A model generated the notes under the pieces. The model was not told the origin of the DNA and did no database searches. It saw nothing but the letters and a program-made list of their open reading frames with translations. A DNA stretch of 64,000 bases from Terebella lapidaria (lineage: Eukaryota > Annelida > Polychaeta > Terebellida > Terebellidae), in the NCBI GenBank assembly GCA_949152475.1, contig OX424568.1, forward strand, positions 22,605,667 to 22,669,666, read 5' to 3'. This document shows positions 1 to 10,905 of this stretch, one piece after another (position 1 is the stretch's first letter; each line of letters begins with the position of its first letter). The position numbers and the translations under genes are program-made.

Positions 1-780
1 GACAACAAACCTTCAATATTGGGAAAAGAAGCCTATGCATACAAATGGGTAGAAAATGACGTGTGTCATAATTTGACCACAGGAGCTAATACAAAAACTT
101 ATAAAACTAGAAAAAGGGTACATAAAGAAAAGACTCTGTTGAACCCCATTGTATTCGTGTCCTCAAGATAATAACTACGGGTCGGTAAGAGTGATAGAAC
201 AGGTTTGATGGAGTGAACGAAAATTTAACAAATCACATATTTTGTTATTGTTGATCTTCATCTGGAAGAAATCTGCATGATATTTCATGCTACTGAAATA
301 GGCATTGATCCTCCAGAGTCTCACAACTAGCCTCAAAAATAATGCCGCAAGATTGTGTTTATATATAAAAATTACATCCAAAATATTCTATCGAGGTAAT
401 CAAGATGTGGTATATGAACACTGGGAATCTAAAAATATGCAGGTGGAAAAATCAGCTTGTTACAATAAAAGACTTTATCACTTCTCAGTAATATGGTTTC
501 TCCAGACGAACTATAACCAAAGAGGATAGTGGAGAACAGTTGCTGAAGGCAAACACGTACAAGAAAATTTCAATTGCTTTTTGGGTGCAGTTATCATCGC
601 CATGGCAACATGACATGTAGAATCTGCCATGTAATATACAGCACATGTATTTTTTCATATGATAATGTTTCACCATTTCCTTTCATTTATGGTATAATGC
701 TACGTGAAATGAATAGATAATTTTCCATTCAGTTAGTAGATTTTTTTTCCCGCTATTAATCGCTCTATGCATTCGTGATC
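1..780. other. AT-rich noncoding stretch
   Basis: I see no coding region or structured repeat. Open frames here are short on both strands, have no recognisable motif and match the random expectation for AT-rich DNA. Confidence 0.6.
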
Positions 781-955
781 CCCTTTTGATACAGTGCGTA
801 AATTGTGGAATGATGCATTTCAGACGTTGATGGTAATTTCAGGAACACCAGATGCTTCTCACTCGCATCCCTGTTGGATCATGTTTACACACCCATCGCA
901 TACGAGTAGTAAATAAAATCAGTCTAACATGGCAAGCTCGTGATTCATAAGCATG
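781..955 (+). repeat. Dispersed repeat family R1, copy 1
   Basis: This segment contains the core 'gtgcgtaaattgtggaatga' followed by a 'ggtaattt' block, a short hyphenated central part and a 'atcaaatcagtc'-like end. The same order of blocks recurs near 29041-29215 and 35800-35975, with weaker versions near 29935, 38085 and 43010. Dispersed copies in one orientation suggest an old interspersed element, SINE-like or a fragment of something longer. No tRNA-type A and B boxes could be recognised, so the class is undetermined. Confidence 0.55.
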
Positions 956-2059
956 AGAGTGTTAAAACGTTAATTCATAGTCAGTCGTGTGTCTTCATAT
1001 CAATGTTATAAGCTATTGGGGCATGATCATATAGTTTTTTGGTTACCGAACCTTTGGTCCGATAACCTATTGCAATGGCGTTGCGCCCGTCCGTCTACAT
1101 TTTATCTTTAAATCTTACAACCGAATCTTTCTGAAATTTTGCATAAAAAATGCTCAGAAAGTATTCAAAGTGGGAGGTATTTTTTTTTGCATTTTTTTCA
1201 ATATGGATTCCTCACATGTACCCCTGTGAGGTGTATAACTTCCATTATTACATGTGAATTGCCGGCCCACATGTGGCTGCCATTTTAATTTTTGGACGGG
1301 TCAACGAAAGTTTTCACCCCAAATCAAGACACAATACATTTTGAACCCCTTCCAGCAAAAAAAAAATCCACTTTTCCTCCCATGGAATATTGATAAATAT
1401 TTGATTGTGATTAAATATTGGTATATCCAAATGGAAAACTTATCTTGATTGATACTTGCATCTTGCGGTTTCAGTGGTGACCTTGAATTTGACCTTTAGT
1501 CCATTTGCCAGATTGTGAACCTTGTTGCAATGAGAAGTGTATGTTTTTGCATGGATTCACACTCTCATGGATCTCTACTAAATTTTTAGCTTGGTTACCG
1601 GAGCAGAAACTTTTGGGGAAATTTAAATTAGCACAAATCCAAGATGGCCACCATACGCAGTGAAGAAATATAAAATGTTAACCATTCAACTCAGAATCAA
1701 GTGTAACATATGCATTTAGAGTTATTTCAACTGATATCTCTATTTTCGCCTTCAAAACTGTGATTGGCGGTCGAATGTCAAGCGCTAGGGCATTTCTATC
1801 ACGGAAGGTGGCGGTAAAAAGTCGTCACAAACAGATATTTAAACCATTTTTTCATGTCAAAGATTTTTGTATGAAACTGAGGTGATAGTAGGACGTTTCA
1901 TATCGATCAATAATATATCAAGATGCTACAAACAATCAATAGAAACACGTGGCACTGTCCATAACAGTGTGCACACGAAGCAGGGCTCCGCATTTCCTAC
2001 ATTTGAGTTTTTTCCTGTGTCATTGTTTTCATCTACTTGTCTCTTATTGGTTTCAAACA
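956..2059. repeat. Decayed repeat-derived noncoding DNA
   Basis: The block at about 1036-1085 carries a 'ggttaccgaacc...ggtccgataacctattg' signature. A diverged version reappears near 37675-37730, beside the 135-bp minisatellite. The stretch around 1480-1510 also has the 'gaatttgacctttag' phrase typical of that minisatellite. No coding region is supported. Confidence 0.35.
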
Positions 2060-2184
2060 AATGACCTTACGACTGTCATGGTTGAACACCTTTTCTTTGA
2101 AGCGTACACCTCGGACAAATATTGCCGAATAGTAGTAATCCCCTCGGACAAACAACTCGAAGCTTACACCGTCGTAAGGTCAAT
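2060..2184. mobile_element. Small foldback MITE, family M1 copy 1
   Basis: The segment begins 'gaccttacgactgtcatgg' and ends with the inverse 'gtcgtaaggtc'. Its interior has 'cggacaaatattgccgaat'. A second copy lies in reverse orientation at 16617-16745, with the same ends and the same interior phrases. Two matched copies with inverted ends and no coding capacity fit a MITE. The superfamily is not assigned. Confidence 0.6.
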
Positions 2185-2835
2185 TGTCACTGCAAACTCA
2201 TGCACAGTGCACAATGCTTGACATGTTTTCTATGGCGACAGCTACAAAATTTTGATGCTGCATGCCATATATGTGCCTTGCAACTGCACCATATGGCATG
2301 CACTAGATATTTTGGTTTTGATTGATCTGAGTTTGATGGGCATCATCTTTTATTTCCCGACTATACTTCTAGATGTCAAGTGCACTAGTAGTATGCTGTC
2401 CAGCTGCCTTGGCAAGTATGGTCTGCAGATGGGCACGCAGGATATGCATGAATAGACTCTGCTCAGTGGGGGTAGTGACACGAGCTTGAGCAGCTTGCTT
2501 CATTTCTGCGTGTACATTCAGTCAGTACCTCGCCTCACTCCTGGTAATCCCATGCTGCTGACCAAAAAATGCAATGTGGAGTGTTTGTATTGCGTCCATG
2601 AGCTGTGCATAGGTGGTATCGAACTACCTGAATACTGAGTACAGCGCAGGCTATTTGCCAACTCTCAAACATTTCAGGGTCGAGACTTTCCCTTTGCCAT
2701 ACAAGTACAAAGTTGTATCTGTTCCAGTGAAATTGACAGTTGCAATGTAGTGTTTGCTCCTCGTGATGGCATCTCGACAATGTCAGACAATTCCTGTATC
2801 TAGTTGGGTCATCAAGACCAAATTGTCCAGCATTC
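2185..2835. other. Unassigned region with weak minus-strand frame
   Basis: A minus-strand open frame (2535-2780, about 81 codons) is Cys/His-containing but has no motif I recognise and no clean splice context. The region is somewhat less AT-rich than its surroundings, so a decayed transposon coding piece is possible. No gene is claimed. Confidence 0.3.
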
Positions 2836-2919
2836 CCGTGAAGAAAATCTTATTGTTTGATAAATACCATGATGTGGTAGCCGTGAAGAAAATCTTATTG
2901 TTTGATAAATACCATGACG
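2836..2919 (+). repeat. 45-bp tandem duplication
   Basis: The unit 'ccgtgaagaaaatcttattg' plus its continuation to 2880 is repeated immediately at 2881, with about 39 of 45 positions present in the second copy and a single visible substitution before divergence. This is a recent slippage-type duplication just left of the large palindrome. Confidence 0.85.
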
Positions 2920-2981
2920 TTTCTAAGACCATGCGCGAATGCGGCATGATGACTTTAGGTCGATTTACTGTGCATTCACTG

Positions 2982-4973
2982 TTAAGGATGCTTATCAGTC
3001 AGGATCCATGCCTTGTCAGCAGAATTCTGGTAAGTTTTGTTTGGCTCATAACTCCGCAGTTTGGTAATGGATTGCTCTGAAAATTGTTGCGTAGGTTCTA
3101 TCCATGATTACAAGGCTTGTCCCATGGCCAGATGGAAGACCCAGTTGATAGTCATACAGATCCTGAACATTATACACCGCCAATCAAATGTAACTTACAT
3201 AGAAAACTGACAGCGTTTTGGGGGTACAGTTTCTTGACTATGGTTAGATTACATATCATAGAACAATAACCTACTGCGTGTTTTGGATTTACCTCAACAC
3301 TTGATGGGAGTTTGATGGTCAAAATAGCATGTTATATATCATCCGCATTGAAAATACACTGAGCAAAAGAATTTGATTGTCAATCGCATTAAAAACGTGC
3401 ATGTCCGTTGGCATTGTAAACTCAACCGCAAACTACATCAGGAATTCAGCGACTCTAATATTTTTTAAATGCAGTATAGAACCAAAATCACAACAACATC
3501 TCACTCCTGAGTACAACGTTCTCGACAGCTGAGCATTGACGGTATTTGCGATACGAATAATCCGCTGCTCTGTACTTAGCGCTTCACTGACCAGCGGCAC
3601 AAGACATTTTCATGTAATCACAATAGATATATACATTTGCACATCAATTTGACATGATTATCGATGGGATACATAAAATATAAGGGTAGGTTATTGATCA
3701 CGGACATGTGCACTAACTGCAGTTAAGAAACTACACCCTGTAATGCTTCGTGTTCGCAATGTAAGTTACATTTATTCAAGCAACATTCAACTCCATTTGT
3801 ATTGTAATTTATCAATGAAATCTTCAATCTCTTCTTCGCGCCAGCTTCATAGATGTATAAAGAATATATATTCCAAATTTCATGTAAGTTTGTTATGAAA
3901 CGGCCGAGATATTAACTAAAATTGCACGTGGTATGAAACCATTGAAATTACGGGGATCGTGCTCGATACCCAATATTAAGATTGAGTATCGAGCACGATC
4001 CACGTAATTTCAATGGTTTCATACCACGTGCAATTTTGGTTCATATCTCGGCCGTTTCATAACAAACTCACTTGAAATTTGGAATGTATATTCTGTATAC
4101 ATCTATGAAGCTGACAAGAAGAAGAGATTGAAGATTTCATTAATCAATTAGAATATAAATGGAGTTGAATGTTGCTTGAACAAATGTAACTTACGTTGCG
4201 TACACGAAGCATTACAGGGTGTAGTTTCTTAACTGCAGTTAGTGCACATGTCCGTGATCAATAACCTACCCTCAAATTTGAGGTATCCCATCGCTAATTA
4301 TGTCGAATTGATGTGCAAATGTGTATATCTATTGTGATCCCATGAAAATGTCTTGTGCCGCTGGTCAGTGAAGCGCTAAGTACAGATCAGCGGATTATTC
4401 GTATGGCGAATACCGTCAATGCTCAGCTGTCGAGAACGTTGTACTCAGGAGTGAGATGTTGTTGTGATTTTGGTTCTATACTGCATATAGAAAATATTAG
4501 AGTCGCTGAATTCCTGATGTAGTTTGCGGTTGAGCTTACAATGCCAACGGATATACACGTTATTAATGCGATTGACAATCAATTTCTTTTGCTCAGTGTA
4601 TTTTCAGTGCGGATGATATATAACATGCTATTTTGACCACCAAATTCCCATCAAATGTTGAGGTAAATCCAAAAAACACACAGTAGGTTATTGTTCTATG
4701 ATATGTAATCTAACCATAGTCAAGAAACTGTACCCTAAAATGCTGTCAGTTTTTTACGTAAGTTACATTTGATTGGCGGTGTATAACGTTCAGGATCTGT
4801 ATGAATATCAACTGGGTCTTCCATCTGGCCATTGGACAAGCCTTGTAATCATGGATAGAACCTACCCAACAATTTTCAGAGCAATCCATTACCAAACTGC
4901 GGAGTTATAAGCCAATAAAACTTACAAGAATTCTGCTGACAAGGCATGGATCCTGACTGATAAGCATCCTTAA
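2982..4973. mobile_element. 2-kb foldback element (zero-spacer palindrome)
   Basis: Two arms of about 996 bp are reverse complements of each other and meet at about 3977/3978, where 'gataccCAAT' faces 'ATTGagtatc'. The left arm starts 'ttaaggatgcttatcagtca' and the right arm ends with its inverse, '...gcatccttaa'. Landmarks pair along the whole length, for example the 'ggatccatgccttgtcagca' block near 3002 with its inverse near 4940, and the 'taacctactg' block near 3269 with its inverse near 4685. Flanks outside the terminal TTAA differ. Because TTAA is itself palindromic it could be a target-site duplication, as in piggyBac-like elements, but that is inference. There is no coding capacity. 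A transcript would fold into a long dsRNA. Confidence 0.85.
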
Positions 4974-5282
4974 TACATTTCTGCATGAGGAACATTTTCC
5001 TGATAACGTGCTCTGACCTTCATGACAGAAGCAGCACTGATGGTCTTGCGCTGGGGATGTTCTCTCGGTCCAGCCATCACCTGCAGCCCGGATGTTTTCT
5101 ACAAGGAGGCGGACAGAAAACACGATCCAACATTTGTTGTATCTTCCTTTCGAACTACGTGTTATCCCCCTCCTCCATGTCCGGGATTGCATCCGAACTG
5201 CTCGTGTTGGGTACTTTCAAGAAGAGCAGACACACCACTGCTTTTGTATGGTCAAATACAATTGATCAACATTGATATATGA
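4974..5282. other. Possible transposon coding remnant, minus strand
   Basis: Minus-strand frames here are relatively GC-rich and include a Cys-containing stretch ('QCCFCHEG...SGKCSSC') that runs into the palindrome end. The frames are interrupted. It lies directly downstream (minus strand) of the DUF6589-like remnant and may belong to the same decayed element. I do not recognise a family. Confidence 0.25.
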
Positions 5283-5480
5283 AATTTGTTCGAGGTTCGG
5301 AAGAAGAATTGAATTCACCGAAAGAAGATTCCAGACGTGACTGTTTTTGGGCTGTATAGTGGCCGAATAACACTTTTACATGAGCAAGTGTCCCACGTTC
5401 TGCCTTTGTCTGTGCATGCATTGTGTCTTTCATGAGATCAAATCCATGTCTGTCATGCAACTAGATCTATTTTCATGTTA
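5283..5480 (-). pseudogene. Transposon-protein fragment, possibly DUF6589-like
   Basis: This is a minus-strand open frame of about 65 codons with no in-frame stop, containing 'KAERGTLAHVKVLFGHYTAQ'. It lies about 400 bp downstream of the longer fragment at 5872-6431 on the same strand. In DUF6589 proteins, which are associated with animal transposable elements, a segment with a GTL phrase follows the main domain, so I tentatively place this as the continuation. An intron or deletion would have to separate the two pieces, and the visible splice-site candidates do not join them in frame. The assignment rests on memory of the family and was not checked. Confidence 0.3.
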
Positions 5481-5871
5481 ATTTTGGGAAATTCATGACG
5501 GGTGCCACTAGTGGGGCAGGAAATGCTCACTCTTTCCGGAACACCTGATTTCACCTCCTAAATGGCCATTTTTGGGGGTTCATGAGTTTCTATTTTTGTT
5601 TTCTCTCACTTCGTATGCCTGATATGACTTTCTGTCCCCGGACTATGAGATTGGATAACGAACCCTGTTTTGTTTGCTCGGAATACGTAATACTGGGTAT
5701 TGATTCCATGTCTATCCTAGCACAATTGAAAACAATATGACTGTATGCCAGAGTCGTTATCATCAATCACAATTCAAGCGGAAACTATTTATACATTGCA
5801 AATTCAAACAATAAAAATGACGAACATTGCCATACATAAATTGGAAATAATTATACCTCCGTCAGCAGTCT
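5481..5871. other. AT-rich gap between two fragments
   Basis: The region contains no long frame on either strand. It separates the two minus-strand coding fragments and could be an intron or inserted DNA. Confidence 0.4.
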
Positions 5872-6431
5872 TTACTTGTGAAAATCCTGAGTCCGTTCCA
5901 CGAAGGAACTGAATGAATTCACTGATGATTGACTGAGGGATCGACCCTTCTTGGCCTTGGTAATGCTATCGAATGTCCCTCCATCATCGTGCACTGGCAA
6001 CAGGAGAGGCTGCCCGTCGTGAAGTGGCGTATACCTGTTCAACCTGATGCATATGGTATCTGGTGTCCGACGTGGGTTGCCTTCGAAAACACCAAGGTAC
6101 TTTTGGGACACAGCCGTCTCGTGTTCGTGCGATGAACTACGTGGCTTTTTCACACCACGAAGGTTCTTCATGTGCTTGCACACGATGTTCTTCAACGTGA
6201 AAGTCATGTATGTTCGTAGGGTCTGGAAATCAGTCTCCGTTGGCAAGAAAATCCATGGTGACATATCACGTTTCACTGCAGAGGCTAGAGCCATGATGTG
6301 AAAGTGCGACGTTGAATCCTTAGAGCGAAACTTGGGCGCGACCGCAAAATGAACATTATCGTAGCATGAGCTGAATCCTGCAGGGGGAGGGGGGGGGGGG
6401 GGTAAGGATTGCTGAGCCCCGCAGTTTGTTC
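5872..6431 (-). pseudogene. DUF6589-like transposon protein fragment
   Basis: The minus-strand frame runs about 187 codons without a stop and is clearly more GC-rich than its flanks. It reads through 'CYDNVHFAVAPK', 'FHIMALASAVKRDMSP', 'YLGVFEGNPRRTPDTICIRL' and 'LLLPVHDDGGTFDSITKAKK'. The order aspartate-asparagine motif, a 'SH-H-M..A-AV--R' line, an 'FE-NP---DTIC' line and a 'P---D' line resembles DUF6589 proteins of transposon origin. This is my pattern recollection, not a search. The 5' edge at 6431 is preceded on the minus strand by 'cttgtcttgtgtatttcag', a good splice acceptor, so it may have been a terminal exon. The run of prolines near the start is encoded by a poly-G/C tract (6383-6402) and may be slippage. 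It ends in TAA after 'TQDFHK'. No neighbouring exon restores a complete protein, so I call it a relic. A real host exon cannot be excluded. Confidence 0.4.
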
Positions 6432-6942
6432 TGAAATACACAAGACAAGTTATCTAATATTCAATAAATAACAATAATTATGATACAAAAACACCAGTTT
6501 CTTATTTTAACACCGATTCTTTCTTCCATGATGTAACAGATTCGTCAAACCCCGTCCTCAGACGGTCTACGTGGTGTCGGTTGGTGTCACTGCTTTGACT
6601 TGTGCCAAAGTAGTGCATTGCTCTGAAAAGCCGTTGGGTTGATCCTGTATTTACACCTAAGTTGGAAAAAGTCTTTGTTATAAAGCCGACATCATGTCTT
6701 CGGATTCATATCGAACACATGTAAATAGGTCTTGCTGACAACTATCGTTATTGTGTTGAAAATGCGCCAAGCTTTTCAATACGAATTATAATTTGGAAAT
6801 ATATCGATTCACTTAAAAAAAAATATCATTATGTACAGAAAAGCATAACATATTTATCGTCAACATCAAGTACTGTTCACCATTGTCAGGTGTTCTCGCT
6901 TTTCGTGATGATTCCTGTTTTTAAAAAAAATGACCGCGATGT
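6432..6942. other. Noncoding, AT-rich
   Basis: Nothing is supported here beyond ordinary AT-rich sequence between two transposon-protein fragments. Confidence 0.5.
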
Positions 6943-7134
6943 CTAATTTATATGTAATATATATCTAATAGGTCGAAATCCATACTGATTTTCGTAAAAT
7001 ATGTCGTGCATTTGCAAATAATATAATCTTTTATGCAAAACCTTTTCAAGGACTTTGGATATTGCCGGTAGCAAGGATATCGGACGATAATTGTTAAATA
7101 TTTGTTTATCATTACTTTTATGGATGGGAATTCC
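6943..7134 (-). pseudogene. LINE reverse-transcriptase fragment
   Basis: The minus-strand reading frame, which has no internal stop, runs 'IPIHKSNDKQ', then 'NNYRPISLLPAISKVLEKVL', then 'HKRLYYLQMHDIFYENQYGF', to a TAG at 6943. 'NYRPISLL...SK--EK' and 'QYGFR' are conserved phrases of the fingers domain of non-LTR (Jockey/CR1-type) reverse transcriptases. Only about 63 residues survive, and the catalytic FADD box is absent because the fragment ends before it. Sequence downstream turns AT-rich and noncoding. It is a truncated, dead LINE piece, and its clade is not assigned. Confidence 0.85.
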
Positions 7135-7495
7135 TTATTTTATTGGGTGTCTTTCTTAGCGGTATAATTCTAAGGCATCGGGTGTTCCACTCGTGCGTTG
7201 ATGCGTTCCGGTATTGTGAAGTGTTCGACATATAAAGTGTTCGTTCGCAGCGATATGGATCGGCGTTCATTTCCTCTGTGCTCAATGGACATCGGAGGCA
7301 GCACTGCAATATATGACATTTCCGTGGTTGATGATGCTTCATCATGATCATGGGTGCGTAATTTCATGTAACCCATCCCCCCCCCCCCACCCCCGGCCAC
7401 TCCATCAGGCCCCAATATATTTTTCCTGCTCCTATTACTACTCAAGCATTGGAATTTCAAATATTACATTTAATCCGTCTCTATATTTTTATAGG
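7135..7495. other. Unassigned, with C-rich tract
   Basis: The region contains a homopolymeric C tract at about 7377-7395. A continuation of the LINE frame upstream of 7134 on the minus strand is not maintained. No gene is supported. Confidence 0.4.
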
Positions 7496-7676
7496 GCCTG
7501 TAAGTCACGTGCCGTCTCGGTATGATTCTGGTGACCAACAAACATACACCCAGTATACACCTATCGTTTAACATGAGTAATACTCAATTTAGAACTCATA
7601 TTACCCAGATGAGACAATATGTGTATGTTTGTTGGTCACTAGAATCATACCGTGAGGGCATGTGACTTACAGACCG
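7496..7676. mobile_element. 180-bp foldback MITE
   Basis: The left end, 'cctgtaagtcacgtgccgtc', continuing through 'ggtatgattctggtgaccaa' to 'catacac', is inverted at the right end, 'gtgtatgtttgttggtcact' through 'catgtgacttacag'. The terminal inverted repeats are about 52 bp with a few mismatches, and the spacer is about 70 bp. There is no coding capacity. Target duplication is not clear. Confidence 0.8.
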
Positions 7677-8699
7677 TAATAAGATACACGCGGCTGTATA
7701 TATTTAAGTGGTTCGTAGTGGTATGTACCAGAAAGTAGTCTGCCATCAGCAGCCCATGTAGCGCAGGTTACTATTTCTTCTAAATTCATTGAAGATTAAA
7801 AATGTGCCAGACGGATTGAATATGGTATACATTCAGTGGGTGAGTAGTATTAGTAGAGTAAGGTGCGCTACTTGGGCCAAATCAGCTAGTTCGTACTGAA
7901 GCTGAGATACACTGTGCGGAACGCAGGTCAATCTGCAGTTGTTATTGCCTGTTAACATTGACCTGACTGATTTGGTGACAATGAGATTGACCTTGAAAAA
8001 TCGAAATCAAGGCATCAGCAATTTTCGATAAATTTTCATTGGTAAATTGAAGAAATGGAATTTTGTGGTCGCATATCACCTTCACAATACGTGAGTTCGG
8101 AAATGTTTTCAGGTCAGGTCAGTGGAATTGGGTCAGGGTCAAGTGGTATAAACATAGCCAATTCATGCTGTCACGCTACCATTGTCGAGTCACTGTCACC
8201 AACACATTACTCGATTTCGCGGGTACAATACTATATACTTTGTTTACTTCGAGTTCACCTCGTCACTCGCGTTTGAGCATGGTGTGCACGAAAGTTTTGT
8301 TTATACCACTTGACCCGACCTAGAAACATTTCCGAACTGGCTTATGGAGAGCGAGATAAGATTCAGGTATACTTAGTCACCACCTGATTGTTACGTGTAT
8401 TTATTTTTGGTCCGGTCATACGTCTGTAGTGCCATGTGCAGTAACTACCATCGACTGAATGATCCAAAACCAGTTGTGAACACTTCATGTGAACTTTTAC
8501 AAATTAAGCTTGGAAGAGCCCCTTGGAATGGATTCGATGAGTCCAGAGGGTGGCTACACACTTCCCTCTGCATGACGATCTCATTTATTACAGCCACCAC
8601 GTGTGAGATGATGTACCAAACGGCATACACGCCGACCTCCCGCTCCCGATGCTCCCCGCAAAGTTTTCGTATGTCTAGTTGTGGTGTATCCAGAAGTAG
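7677..8699. other. Unassigned region
   Basis: The longest frame (8395-8787, plus) is Ser/Cys/Arg-rich with no domain, and the opposite strand is also open over 8445-8630. Neither shows a motif or splice context. At 8091-8330 a 'gttcggaaatgtttt...aagtggtata' phrase is echoed inverted by 'tataccacttgacc...catttccgaac', suggesting a decayed inverted repeat of about 240 bp (8091-8337). Confidence 0.35.
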
Positions 8700-9010
8700 G
8701 TTGAAGCATATATATTTTTTTCACGATCTCGCACATACACGCACGCGTGAATGTGTAATTGCGCGCATATTACGCGTGAATGTGTAATTGCGCGTGCGCC
8801 TACGTGCATTTACGCGCATTTTGCGCGTTAATACACATAGACGTGTGCGCGTATGTAGATTATCGCGCAGACGTGGGTAGGATTGAACGCGCATGCGCGT
8901 GGATATGCGAAATTTGTCAGGTGTGAAATCTCGCACTTTGAAGCAAAAACGCGCACTTCTGTGTAAGAACGCGCACTCGTGTATCTATAACGTGCTCATA
9001 AACGTGTGTG
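8700..9010 (+). repeat. CG/CA-alternating inverted arm, left
   Basis: The arm starts 'gttgaagcatatat' then 'tttttttcacgatctcgcac', followed by many copies of short units such as 'acgcgcatt', 'tgtaattgcgcg' and 'acgcgtgaatg'. The same order occurs in reverse complement at 10670-10905 ('ttgaag', the poly-T, 'tcgcacatacacgcgtgcg', then 'gcgcgcatatcacgcg'). Runs of alternating purine-pyrimidine make this an unusual CpG-rich island in AT-rich DNA. Confidence 0.65.
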
Positions 9011-10669
9011 TGGGATCGTGATCTGGGAAATACTGTAGGACATTCATAATATTGATGTTGTTCTTATGCAACGATAGTTCATATCTAAATAAAAGTAGAT
9101 CATATTGATGTTGTTCTTATGCTGTAGGGCATTATACTGCAAGTCATTCGTAATATTGCCTATATTGAAATAAAATAATTATTAATTTCCATTTTGTCAT
9201 ATATTTGAACATTCTACGAATGTCTTGCCACCTCTAGAATATATCTAGTTATGAATCAATATGTGTGCAATTCCACGCATATGTGATACCGGTATCTTAT
9301 TCTATGACACCGATGTGATATCTTACTCTGTGACACCAATGTAAGAAAAATAACAGTTGTTTAAATGTTTCAATATTAACGCATTTTATTACCCCCACAC
9401 TGAACTGACATGTGCATGGCAAATACACAGATCTACAACGCAATCGGGTGGTATTCAACATAGTTATCAATCGCCCATGCACGCACCTCGATTGAACTCG
9501 CTCGTGTTGTAATTGTTCGCCTCACCCCATCTCCCTATTGTCCCTCTGTTTATGTAGAAATTGTTGTCTCAGCAAGCCCTACAATATAAGGCCATATCTA
9601 ATGTTTTTGATGTTGAAATCCTGTGAACTTCATTTCCTGGATCGCATTAATCATAGTGTTATCAGATGTACATCAAGTACAAACATACTGCAGTAGGACT
9701 ACATTCGAAAACACTCAATCCGTATGAAAAGTATACTATGCGCGTGTTATTGATATCTCTATTCTATGTCTATGAATAATATAATTGATGACCCAGATAA
9801 AAAAAAAAAAAAGATGTTAAAGACACGCCTCAAACTTAACAATAATCTTTAAAAAATAACGAAAGTTCCTTTATTATTTTATCAACATTGCAATGATTTG
9901 TTGAGTATTAACATGTATAAATGACAGGACGTGACGTGACGTATATAAATATCTCATTTAATCCCGCAAACTTCGTTTTGCGTGATTAAATGACAATTCG
10001 TATTTTTAACGCGACAATAAATATATCCTTTTTTATTATAAACAAACCGCCAGCACCTCGTCCAAACACACAATTGATAAGATCCGTCCGACGTCAGTCA
10101 TCGCCTATGGCAATTTTCAGGCGTCGGATGAACAAACGCGCAAGGAGTGCGCCAACAATCCACTCCATCTAAATAAACTCGGATACATGTATTCCATGCA
10201 ATTTATCCATTTTGAATGGAATGACATTGATCCCACAATCTAAATGTTGGACCTATACCTGTTCAAAAGTAAGAACGTGGCTAGATGTCAAGAAATGTAA
10301 GCCTACAGACATCTTAGATGCCTACTTTTAACCAATATTTTAATCATCTCATCGCACATACTATGTTTTTTCATAAATATATTCTGATGTAGTACAGAAG
10401 CATTTTGCTTGTTAGCATTGTTGTAAACATTGTTAACTGGTTTTAAACGACAATAAATATCATAATAAAAATTGGCCTTGGTGCCCATATAGCGCTCTGT
10501 ACTCTACTAATAGAGGGCGTACTATACTCATCCTCTGAACGAATACCGATAATGCGATATCCGTCAGGCATATTTTTAATCTTCATTGAATTTAGGACAA
10601 AAATACATGGCGATACGTGAGCAGGTACGCATAGCCTGTCAAATTAACAATACATGTAGTTCAATCCAT
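9011..10669. other. Interior between CG-rich inverted arms
   Basis: The interior is AT-rich and noncoding as far as I can see. A short direct repeat, 'catattgatgttgttcttat', occurs twice near 9050 and 9103. A hairpin lies at 9954-9993, where 'tcatttaatcccgcaaa' faces its inverse, just after a triple 'gacgt' phrase at 9928-9942. If the arms are terminal repeats, this is the body of a non-autonomous element of about 2.2 kb. Confidence 0.4.
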
Positions 10670-10905
10670 GTAGACATTTCACGCGCGTGGACGCGCGTCA
10701 ATATAACTGGTGGCTGGGTGCTACAACATTTGCGCGTGCGCGTTATTGCAGGACAGCGCTTGCGCGATGAAGCACACTCACTCTTGATTATGCGCGTTTT
10801 TGCATGTACACACCCGAAAACATGCGCGTGATATGCGCGCAGTTCCACATCAACGCACGCGTGTATGTGCGAAATGTTGAAAAAAATATACCTCGTTGAA
10901 GGATA
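10670..10905 (-). repeat. CG/CA-alternating inverted arm, right
   Basis: This is the reverse-complement partner of 8700-9010. It contains 'cacgcgcgtggacgcgcgtc', 'ttgcgcgtgcgcgttattgc' and 'catgcgcgtgatatgcgcgc', then ends 'cgaaatgttgaaaaaaatat' and 'cgttgaag'. Copy divergence is high within the arms but the order of blocks is kept. Confidence 0.65.

Noticed and set aside
8395-8787. 130-codon plus-strand frame
   Set aside because: No domain, the opposite strand is also open, and the frame runs into the CG-alternating repeat arm.
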